64,000 nucleotides of DNA from assembly GCF_050948175.1 (NCBI RefSeq), contig NC_135199.1, positions 4,840,501-4,904,500 on the forward strand, written 5' to 3'. Positions 52,801 through 61,319 of this stretch are shown here, in pieces. Position 1 is the first letter of the stretch. Every line of letters begins with the position of its first letter. This DNA comes from Xylocopa sonorina. Its lineage: Eukaryota > Arthropoda > Insecta > Hymenoptera > Apidae. The translations under genes and the position numbers were made by a program. The notes beneath the pieces were generated by a model. It was not told the DNA's origin. It ran no database searches and saw only the letters and a list, made by a program, of their open reading frames with translations.

Positions 52801-55800
52801 CAATCCCGTATTAACCAATCTATTCGGGTAGTTCGAAAATCTCCTTCGACGGCGACTTCATCGAGCCCGAAAGCCTTCCGGAGGCCATCAATTCTGAAAC
52901 TGTTCCAATAGCGAGTCGGGGCGTGCGTTCCAGCGCGCACCGTGACCGGTGTAAATCAAGACAAACGATGTCCGATCACCGGGACCGGTCACCCTCGGTA
53001 CCGCGAGCGAACGAAAGGCGTTTTCTCACGCGAACCATGGAATACCTGACGGGGTTGCTCGCTGCTTATTCCCGCGATGCGAACTCACGCTCCCGGCGCA
53101 TAACCGCGTGATTGCGCGGACGTATCGGAATACCAGTCGAACACGTAACTAGCATTGGGTGTGATATTACATCCTCGTTGCGTCGACGCTGCTCGTTCGG
53201 TCCAGAGGGACACTTCCTCGCCCCAGAGGGATCGCGCTCGCCCCAGCACCGCGATATGTAAGCGCGCGTACCGCTTCCGCCGTCCTCGAGTTCGGTATTT
53301 AGCGTCCTCTCGGACAAAGTCTGCTAATTGCTAAATGGACAATCCTCCGGGGGTTGCACTCCGGCGAGATTTAACTCCGTAACAATGGGTTAACGCTACG
53401 GCGGTATAAATTATGGCCGGTGAGGAATGAGTTCGCGGTTCGCGGAACTGATTGCACTTCACGTACGCGCGTCCGTGTCCCCGGGTATATGATCGCGCGC
53501 AAAGTGTTATACCGAAACGTTACACCGTGTTTGGGCTCGCGGAACCGTCCGAGAAGTCGGCCAGATAACGACCGAAAGGGTGGAATAATTGAGAAAGTTA
53601 CGAGGTAATGAGACAGGTTGATAGGAATTTAGTGGAACTATATTCGATGGGTGAATGGGGACAGACTTCTATGGGACCGCTTCAGAGAACCAAGTGTAAC
53701 TTTCAGCTCCTTGAAAGTGAGGCTCGATCGGGGTTCATTGATTTTATGGACAAGTTCCTCGGGGAATCGCAGCGAGAGACGACGCGAAGTCTCAATTACG
53801 AACGAAAGTCCGGGGGCCGCGGCAAGTTCTGATTTTCGTCGACCGATTCATCGACACGCTACTCGATCGAACTATTTTTTCTTATTTACCAGAAGAATTT
53901 AGACTCGCTACTGTGTCGCAGTCGTTGGAATCCGAAATATTTTCGCGTTACTTTTGTATACAATTTCAATAAGTCAACGATGCATATCGGATTGACCCGT
54001 AATTTCTTTCGTTGCTGTCGTTCCTAGGATTGTGAGGCCAGCACGTTAAAACGATCATGACGACTGTTGGAAATTATTCAAGCTATGAGACTGTTCAAGA
54101 ATCGGATGGAACGCGAGTCACTCGAGCGATCTTATCGTCTGCTCAGGCAACCAGTATTCTAAATCTTGCCATTCTACACAAATTCGTAAGAACGGCATTT
54201 CAAACTACTCTCATGACCATTTTACACGCACGCTGCATTTTTCAACAACGACACAATTATACTCTGTTCAAACTTTCACAATTAAAAGGTAGCAATTTTA
54301 AATTTCCATGAATACAAGTAATTGTTTTGTCAATCAATTATCGTATTATATTTATCGCGATCTAATATGTACGTATTTTTATCCCCTATCCGTCATTTCA
54401 CTCTGACATTTTACAAATAATTACTGGACCGTTAAAAATTGCAGACGCAAAAAATAAATACGAGAAACGAGATTTATCTCTCCCTCTTCCTTCTATTCGA
54501 AGCATTACGAGCCGTAGGATCTTCGCGAGATTATTTTTTTGCATCGACGTTAATAATTTTCGCTGGAATATCCGCGTGGCGCGATACGCAGAAAATATCT
54601 TCGTCGGCTGATTTTTTCGCGCGTTCCACCGGTACGAATTATGCGGCAGCCGGTCGACTTAAACGGGGAAACAATCCGACGTGGGCGTAGGAGTGAAACG
54701 TCGGCGAGTGGGTGGCTCGGAAAACCTGACCGCATGTTTCGCGCAGATAAAAGTTTAACGAAAAACAAAGTGAGACCGAGTTGAATGCGTCGCGAGGCGC
54801 GGAAGCCTGGCGACGGAAGGTGGTGAGCGGGAGGGAGAGGAAAAAAAGAGTACTTCCATCCGTTAGGGGCAGTTCGCGGAACTTTCGAGCTGCCATAGGA
54901 AATGTCGAGAATGCTAAAATGCATTAAAATTCATCGCGTAATGACCGTCATAACCGGCTCTGCTCCGCTGAAAAACCTTCCCTCTGAAACAGAAATTCTT
55001 TTCCAGTCGAAGAAACGAGACTCGTGTAAAAATCAGAGGGAACTTTGTGCCTTCATCGTCCTTATAATTATCAAAATGTCGTTTTATAGAACCTCGAAAA
55101 GAATTGCTATTTATTTCTTCCCTGAAAATTCTGTAAGAATTTTTATGCCGCGCAATTGTGTTTCCTAATCAACGTTGGTATCGCTTAATGTCCAAATTCT
55201 TACGCAAATCTCTTCGTTCGAAGTATTATTGTAACGTCGAATATTTAATGTGAAACAGAACCACTTCAAAAACTGACAATTGGTACCATACATTTCCTCC
55301 TCTGATTACGGTACACAAGTGAGAGCTTGTAAAAACGGAGCTGGTCGTTCATTAAAGATGGCCACCCGCTCCTCTCCGCCCCTCAGTTTCAACAGAACGC
55401 GCGAATAAAAGAATGGCCACGCGTATCTCTCGGAAACACTCTCGGAAATACGCGTGGATCCTCTAGGTGAGCGCATCGACCGCGCGAAAGTCGCGACCCG
55501 CGATGGATCCATTTCACCCCGGTCGAGGTAAAGCGTTGGCGGCAGGTAAAACGACGTCGCGAACGCGTGTAATCCACGATAAACAGCTGATAGACCGACG
55601 TACCGTGAAATCCTCTGGAACACGGCGAAGCCTGGCAAGCGCAGCTTTCAATTCTGTCTTTTGTATCGCGGCCGCTGAGAAGCCGGTCCTACCCTGATAC
55701 GGGGACGCGCGCGAGTTCTGTAACAGTCGATATTTATCTAGCCGGTATCGGTCGTTCGCGTAACCAATACGCTTCGAGTCCGACACGGAGGCCTCTCGGT

Positions 55801-58800
55801 GCTTTGGCCTCTTTCGTTACCCCGTTAGTTTTATTATCGACGATCAGAACGGCGGAGAAATGGAGCAACGCGCACGGAAAGGAGGGAGATAAGGATCGAT
55901 CTGGAAAATCCTCGTCCACGTAAGATCCGACGGCGGGGCCGCGGCGAAGATCGTCCCGAGCTAACGAGCAAAAAGCACGAGGTACCGTTCTGCGTGCTTT
56001 AGACTCGACCCGATGAAAAGACTGACCGCTCGAGTATCGTCGAGCTCGCGTGCGCTATAATGCATCCCGGTGCACGCGACCGATGCACGCTCTACGTGTC
56101 TGCTTTTCATGTCCCAATTGCGACCAGGCCTGCCTCCAGCGCCGCGTTTCACGGATATTTTCGCGAGCCCCTACCTCCGCCCCGTCACGCGTATCACCAT
56201 ACTTTTCCTCGTTCACACTATCTGATTTTTCCTTTCTCTTCTTCTCCGCGCGGCTATGATACTCCGGTTTTAATTTAAGCGCGAAACGCGAGCTTCGTGC
56301 GTAGAGTTCGACGACGGCTGTCCTTCGAATATTCATGTGGTGATAGAATTATTGTACGACACGAAGACGCGGAAAGAAACGGAGCAGACAAAGTATCCGA
56401 TAGTTTTCCGAGCGGTGAACTCGCGAAGGGTCTCTTGGGAGTCGCGTTGCATATTTTGCCGAGCCGTCGTCGAAGAGAATATGACTGAAAATATCCCGTA
56501 CAATTAACAGTTGCGTCGGCGTGATTCGCCGTTTTAATTGATAATTACCGCGTAATTACTCTCGCGACGTCCGACGCGGTGCTCCGATGTTTTCTTCGCG
56601 GCGAGATTAAAAATTTCGATCGGATTTCACTCCGAGCGGACGGAATTAATTTTGCGCGATTATTCCTCTGTACGTTCTCGAACGGCCGTTAAATATCGCC
56701 GCGCGTTCGTTTCACGAAATCTTTAGTAGAGCGGGGAAAAGTAATAACGCAACATCGACGCTAATAAGCACCGTCGTCCTCCCTGATGCTTTCTAATTAG
56801 AAGACCGCCCTTCTCTCTCATCGCGTACGCATTCCGCGCTTCAATTTCCTTTTTTTTTTCTTTCGCCGTGTTTGTCGCTTTGAATCAATTGCAAAGAAAC
56901 GGACGAGGGAAAATGAGGATCCTCGAGATGAGCCTCGAGGATCGACACGGGGATATAAAGTCCACCGTTCCCAGTCGTGTTGGTAATTTCGTGGAAGTTC
57001 CAGCGACTCGATAGGATAAAAAGATAGGATAAAAAGTCAGCCGCACCGATAATTGCCTCCGTAATGGCCCGTAGAGTTTGATGGGAAGGAAAAGCTGATC
57101 GCATTCGTGGAAAATTCTGCGGCGGAAAAATTATTCGCGCGAACACGCGCGTGGGCACTGAAATTTTCATTCGCGTTAAACAATCGTCGATTTACATCGA
57201 TACCTTCGACGTTCCATCTCATCCTCGCCCCCCCCCCCCCCGATTACCACAGGGAAGGTTTGTAATCGCTTCTTTAATTAATTTCGTGCTCCTCTTCGTA
57301 AATCGCGAAGCGCTAAAGAATCGCGCGGAATTAACCACTATTGCATTTGAGAGGACCGCGTAGGAATAATTCGGGGAAGAAAGTAGAAATAGATTCGAGA
57401 ATGCATCGCGCAACAAAAGAGTTTTTTCTCTACACTCGAGGCATCGCGTGGCTACGGGGTTCGTACTGTATTAAGTAAAAGAGCATTCCATCGGCGGCAG
57501 CGCGGTATTGTTATCGTTGCGTTGTACCGCTGCCGTTAAAAAATCCTTTTTCAATGCTGGAAAATCAATAGTATGGAAAGGAGACAAAGCGTGCCGCTGA
57601 ATGAACGCTCTATTACGGTGGTCGTTCCGACAGCGGGGCGACGTCGTTTTTTATTTAAATCAGACGCGAATAAATTGTTTCACTTACGGAATATTTATTA
57701 GCAACTTCTCGCAGTTCCCGGCTTAATAAGCTCCCTTCTATCTTCGCCAGCGCGGCTTTCAGCATTATCGTCGCGCTTATTTACATTAAGTGCGTTCAAC
57801 TTGTAGTTGATTACACTCTTGAAAATCAATGGGCATTATCGTTCTAACGTGCGCGATACAACCCCCTCCCCCTCCCGTTGCCCCGTCGTTTTCTCAGGCG
57901 ACGTTTAATTAACCCCCGCACCGTTGATCGACGTTTCGACCGTAAAAGGGTGAGTTACGCGAGTAAAAAAGGGGAGGAGAAAAGCGAAAGCTTGTTTCAT
58001 CAGCTAAACGTTTCGCGCGAGCAAAGACCTTCAAACTATGACCGCGAGTGAACGTTCGAACAGCTAATGGGGCGCGAAAGAAATTTTTCAGCGAGAAAGG
58101 GGAAGCTCCTTCGCAGTTTATGGTTTGATTATACCCCGCTGTACTGCAACGCGCAGTGGTAAATAAGAATCAACTCTCTATTTTTCCCGCGTTTACGACC
58201 ACTCCTTGATAAAGTTTCATTGTACGGAAGAACTACCTCTCCCTGCAGTTTCCAACAAAAGCGTAAATACCTGCTACGGAACTCTTTCTTCGTTCTCGTG
58301 CACATCGATCTACCCACGCGAATATGACTTGAGATACTACGCACGTTGCGAATTACAATTAATCGAATAAAAATTCCCGAATTAAGCTCTTAGTAATTTC
58401 TTTGCGGTAGAAGATCGACAAACCGTTCAAGAAACAATCAATCCGATTGAAACCACAAACAAAAGAGGAAGGTCTCCCGCGACTCGTTAAAGAACGCGCA
58501 CCGCGTGCTCCTCCTTCATTTCCAAGGAGTTCGCGAAATGGAATGGGATGGCTGTTCCCGTGGCGCTTAAGAAAGGCAAGTGTAAGCTAAATCGAACAAG
58601 TTACTCGCAACAGTCTGCCAGCAGGTATTCAAGACGTTATCCGTTCGGCTTTTGATCTTAATCTAAATTGCTGAAACTTCCCGTGAAAGAGGATAATTCA
58701 AGTCGCCACTCTCCAACCCCCATCGTTCTTCGTCCACTATTCGCAGGTTCAGTGGTCGAATCAGCAAACGACCGAGCGAAAAACCGATCGTTCGTTCGTC

Positions 58801-61319
58801 CTCGAGACGCAATTAACAATAGCAACCGATCGCGATCGATTTTGATCCGCTCTGGCGTTTCATCATCAACCCCCCTGTACGTCCTCGTTCAGCTCTCGAT
58901 GGCTGACACCGAGGACAAAGATGAAGAACTCCTCGTCATCGATTGGTTATATTACAGCATTCGCGATGGGATATCCACGATGGAAGAAAGAAAGGCCAAG
59001 AGGCCGAGGGAATTGGGAAATGAGTGTTTTCTTGGTAAGATACAGGCCGCGGGAGGAAAGTTCGCCCCACTTCAATCAAGTTCGCGTATTTTTGCGGAGC
59101 ATAGTTCGAAAGCCAAAGTTTCCGCTGCGTTTCTTCCGAGGCGACTTCGTACGAAGTTCGCCCCGGCTGTTTACTTTCCTCAGGATGCGGAACCGATTCC
59201 GTGTTACTCGATAGCACCGGCTCGCGTTTTATTCGGATTAACCGGCGAGCGAGGAAGTTGGTTCTCGTTAAACGCTTCGATAAAGAAAGGGCGAAGTGGT
59301 AAGAGTAGAGAAAAAAATGTTGTCGAAGAAAGTTAGGCGAGTTTCCGATCGAGATGAGCAGGGTTCTTGGGCTGGAGGATCGTAGACGAGAAATTTTCGA
59401 AACCGTAGGCACAGGGAGGAAAGTGGAACGGCTGTTGTCCGATCCAGCCTACTCGAACGACCCTACTCTCCTTACGGGTCGGTTAGGTACTCGATCGAAA
59501 ACGAGGAAGTCTTTCTAGCAGACCGAGAAACGTGGCGAACATGTGTAGAAACGCTAACGCTATCCAGGGTAGGCAGAAGCTTGTCTCGTTCTCGGACAAA
59601 ATTAGCTCCGTATCGAGTTATTCCTGTGGTCCCACAAAAACGCGAACGTTAATCACCGAGGCGCACGATAACCGTGTATTCCGAGCGAGCGCTGACAGCA
59701 CGATAATGTCAGTATAGTGGACTGGTCCTCCGCTCTTCTTTCCTCGTTCTTCTCCGCAAATAGAGATTAGATATCGTCGCTGGGCTCTCTGTTCTTCAAC
59801 GTCCCCGTTGTACGTACGGTTGTGGTTTTTACGGAGCCGACACCCTGTCCGGAGGATCATCGCCCCGTTTTTCATTCGGTTCACGGCCGTTCCAGTTCCA
59901 GAGGTCCATCGTGTATACGAGGCCACGACGCTCTCCGGAGGCACGCCCAGGATAATCACTCGAGAAGGATAAAAGGTTCCTTCTGGCGCGGTCCCTACCA
60001 CCACTGGACCCTTCGAGTGTCGAATGCTCGTCCTAGGCACAATGAGCATCCTAGGCCCTGGGAGAGCGAAACATTATTGGACTCGGTCCTTCGGTAACGG
60101 TCAGCGGCTCTTTACGGGCGAACCTCCCTTGCCCGTGCGTCCCTGCTGCTCGCCTCTTCTAAATACAGGGAAGCGTAAGCCTGATTTCGCCTCCCGAGAC
60201 ACGAACGATTGGGCTCTTCCGGTTCGATCGTCTTCGAATTTCATTCGACTCTCAGCGCACACTTTTAGAGCTCGCAGAGTAAACGAAATCAGTGCGTGCC
60301 GATATATGTATGTAAGAGAGAGGCACGAGAGAACAAAGGTAGAAGTGATTCAATGATGGATAGAGTACATCGAAAATTTTTATTTAATTGTACGAATTCT
60401 TTCGCTTCGTAAGTGGTTCACGAGAGCTTAAAATCACCGGGTATTTCTGTTAGATTATTCAGAAGCTTGTTCAAGAGGATAATACCAAAGAGATTGCAAC
60501 TAATCTTTCGTGGAAATACGTTGAAAATGTTCGTAAAAATGTAACCGCGTGTTTGTGCGCGCGTGTGTAAATTTTATATTCAAGTGTAACGATGCTTCTT
60601 TATAATTATATCTCCTTTTGCTGGCTATTTCGCAACGCGTATTACGAAACCAGCGGAAAAGGAGGGAAATTTCTTTGCTATCTACACTACCACCACTGAT
60701 AGCGTACACATTTTTATCGTTTCCATAGCACAGCGCAAATGTAGATATGTTTTACATAATAATTGCAGCTACGAGTCACTGGAGCGCACCAAGGAGATGC
60801 CTCCTTTTAATGTAGATTAACGATTCGACGAACGGACAGCGCGCGATGGAAAATCCTGCGAAAATTCCGTTAGATTTCGAACGTGCAGACCCGCTTTACT
60901 TAACGATCGTCGTTTGAATACGAAAACTACGAGATTTCCCTCTCAACGGAAGAGCGCCGTTCTCTATCGCATCGAAATTCGGAGAAGCTACCGAGCGGAA
61001 TCCTTTTTCTGCTTCGATAACCCTCTGAACGCGAAGTTTAACAATTCCTATTTAAAGAAACGACCGTATCTACCCGCAGCACGAACAGCCGTGTACGGAA
61101 GCGAAATGCTCGTCTCTTACCCGCCTTACAGATGTCCATGTCCACGTCGTCGCTGATGCCATGCGGGAACTTGGTGTTCAACAGCTCGTCGACGGTGAAC
61201 TTGTGCCTGTGCCTTCTGACGGGGCTCGCGTCCTCCCTCGAATCGGCGTCGACCGCCCGGGAATCGGCGCACCGGCCCGCCAGACAGAGGAACGAAACCA
61301 GCAACGGCAACAGTATCAT
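16327..61319 (-). CDS. tld/tok: Tolloid/tolkin (BMP1-family) astacin metalloprotease, complete, 14 core exons
   Basis: Secreted zinc protease of the BMP1/tolloid family, which frees BMP ligands by cutting chordin/Sog and processes matrix precursors. Minus-strand exons: 61121-61319, 33649-33801, 33354-33558, 22058-22450, 21610-21788, 19851-20081, 19497-19721, 18544-19011, 18236-18358, 17843-18161, 17413-17704, 16965-17178, 16617-16867, 16327-16497. They total 3423 nt, all phases agree, and the product is 1140 aa. Order: signal peptide, propeptide with RTRR at 248-251, astacin domain 252-454, CUB1 455-570, CUB2 571-684, EGF1 685-725, CUB3 726-845, EGF2 846-885, CUB4 886-1000, CUB5 1001-1119, acidic tail. 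This is the exact tolloid architecture. Drosophila has two paralogues, tolloid and tolkin; I cannot tell which is closer, although the long basic propeptide leans towards tolkin. The start is the first ATG before a hydrophobic signal. An optional cassette exon is listed separately. Confidence 0.95.
19851..22450 (-). CDS. tld/tok: Tolloid exons encoding propeptide end and astacin protease domain
   Basis: Exons 22058-22450, 21610-21788 and 19851-20081. The first encodes a basic segment, the furin-type site RTRR (248-251) and the mature N-terminus AATARKERVWDHGVIPYEID. The second holds the tolloid-specific CGCCSFVGKRG loop and the zinc motif HELGHVVGFWHEH (345-357): three His ligands and catalytic Glu346. 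The third holds the Met-turn SIMHYAKNTF with Met403 and the switch Tyr405. Every catalytic residue is intact, so the enzyme should be active after propeptide removal. The intron between the second and third exons (20082-21609) contains the first exon of an opposite-strand gene model. Confidence 0.95.
21071..21077 (+). promoter_or_regulatory. Possible TATA box for the nested plus-strand gene
   Basis: TATAAAG sits about 260 bp before the ATG at 21330. A start near 21100 would place a 39-codon upstream ORF (21133-21252) in the leader. Support is positional only. Confidence 0.3.
21330..45308 (+). CDS. Candidate 120-aa gene nested antisense within tolloid, function unknown
   Basis: Exon 1 (coding 21330-21474) starts at an ATG in good context (TTTAAGATGG), has an in-frame stop upstream at 21291-21293, and ends ATCTCAG with a GTAGGT donor. 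Exon 2 (45091-45308) follows a strong acceptor with a long pyrimidine tract (TTTTCTTTTTCAG), joins in the right phase (G+GA, Gly) and runs to TGA. The product is 120 aa: an acidic, leucine-rich first half (FEELKLLMLPVLHRNANIC) and a charged second half (ELIELQSALDKRVAWVACC). I recognise no domain, signal peptide or membrane segment. The intron of 23.6 kb spans several tolloid exons on the other strand. Exon 1 looks more convincing than exon 2, whose last 40 residues could be read-through of non-coding DNA. An additional middle exon is possible. Confidence 0.4.
24220..24540. repeat. Degenerate tandem array with a period of about 30/60 bp
   Basis: 24421-24480 and 24481-24540 align position by position at a 60-bp step (TTATCAATAACTTGCAAGTT against ATATTGATGACATCCGAGTT, then ACAGAACTCG against TCAGAACTTG). 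A half-step copy begins at 24394 (GATATCAATGATCGAGGAGT), and weaker versions continue upstream to about 24220. It is old and diverged. Confidence 0.5.
28787..28824. repeat. (TC)n microsatellite
   Basis: An uninterrupted pyrimidine dinucleotide run of about 19 units lies inside the tolloid intron. Translated frames over it produce only RE/ER repeats, which should not be read as protein. Confidence 0.95.
32361..32636 (-). CDS. tld/tok: Putative alternative (cassette) exon of tolloid, 92 codons, propeptide
   Basis: On the minus strand this block is preceded by TTTCGAACTCCAG and followed by the strong donor GTACGTGG. It is 276 nt (exactly 92 codons), open throughout, and has 1-nt/2-nt end phases. 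It therefore fits precisely between exons 33354-33558 (ends AG) and 22058-22450 (starts A), making Arg at both joins. The peptide is polar with many Thr, Asn, Lys and Arg residues. It has a glycosylation sequon (NAT in KPNVNATKS) and ends in a polybasic stretch (AKRRHRRHHRR) that runs straight into RATKRKHRR of the next exon. Including it gives a 1232-aa protein. Tolkin-type proteases have longer propeptides, which supports it. It may be constitutive or alternative; sequence cannot decide. Confidence 0.62.
33354..33801 (-). CDS. tld/tok: Tolloid propeptide exons 2 and 3
   Basis: Exons 33649-33801 and 33354-33558. The first begins with the conserved tolloid propeptide sequence GGFLGDIALP, whose first glycine codon is shared with the CKAG end of the signal-peptide exon, and continues as a charged helix (SYLEELEKYREEVLKEGL). 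The second is acidic and Asn/Glu-rich and ends GVEFR at the junction with either the cassette exon or the furin-site exon. CKAxGFLGDIAL near the N-terminus is a tolloid/BMP1 hallmark and carries the cysteine expected to act as the latency switch on the active-site zinc. Confidence 0.9.
43970..44186. mobile_element. MITE with TTAA duplications (piggyBac-like)
   Basis: TTAA at 43970-43973 and 44183-44186 flanks a 209-bp unit whose ends are perfect 12-bp inverted repeats: CTCTTTGAGGCA (43974-43985) and TGCCTCAAAGAG (44171-44182). TTAA target duplication is diagnostic of the piggyBac superfamily. The interior is AT-rich and contains no open frame, so it is non-autonomous. Confidence 0.7.
47527..48262. 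repeat. Degenerate segmental tandem repeat (two modules, partial copies)
   Basis: Module B is present at about 47643-47830 and 47893-48082 (period 250 bp). Both copies start CCTGGCACG and share GCCACCGCCTCTACG, GGTATTAAAAATT, ACGATAATTCTTTAAAAATA, GATACGAACTT and TTGCAAGTA. Module A (TCCTCGGCCCGTTTCCTTC, then AAGNGTTTTGTTC) occurs at about 47527 and 48221, flanking the B copies. The order A-B-B-A suggests repeated unequal duplication with loss. No target duplications or inverted ends were seen. Confidence 0.75.
51928..51943 (+). repeat. G16 homopolymer tract
   Basis: Sixteen consecutive G residues lie in the long tolloid intron. In the tolloid transcript this is a C tract. Such a run can form quadruplex DNA on the plus strand and is a likely place for sequencing or length errors. 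Confidence 0.9.
57228..57241 (+). repeat. C14 homopolymer tract
   Basis: Fourteen consecutive C residues in the long tolloid intron give a G14 tract in the minus-strand transcript. Length may vary or be mis-called. Confidence 0.9.
61121..61319 (-). CDS. tld/tok: Tolloid first coding exon (signal peptide)
   Basis: The start is the ATG at 61319; the same frame stays open upstream but has no earlier ATG. The translation begins MILLPLLVSFLCLAGRCADS, a clear signal peptide with probable cleavage after Cys-Ala. It continues as a basic propeptide (SPVRRHRHKFTVDELL) to DICKAG, where a GTAAGAG donor joins it in phase to GFLGDIALP 27 kb away. The DICKAG/GFLGDIAL join is diagnostic of the family and confirms both exons despite the distance. 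Confidence 0.93.

Larger units (their letters stand above)
33802..61120 (-). other. 27.3-kb first intron of the tolloid gene
   Basis: The donor is GTAAGAG at 61120 and the acceptor is GTTTCAG at 33802. Apart from exon 2 of the antisense gene model (45091-45308), a MITE (43970-44186), a segmental tandem repeat (47.5-48.3 kb) and homopolymer tracts, I see nothing assignable. Frames of 222-223 codons exist (for example minus 43369-44037, minus 49137-49808, plus 58668-59336), but they are Arg/Ser/Phe-rich translations of CpG-rich DNA without domains. Large first introns in developmental regulators often hold enhancers; none can be identified by eye. Confidence 0.7.

Noticed and set aside
58668..59336. 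222-codon plus-strand open frame
   Set aside because: An overlapping 158-codon frame is open on the other strand, the start lacks an ATG, and no splice partner or domain is visible.
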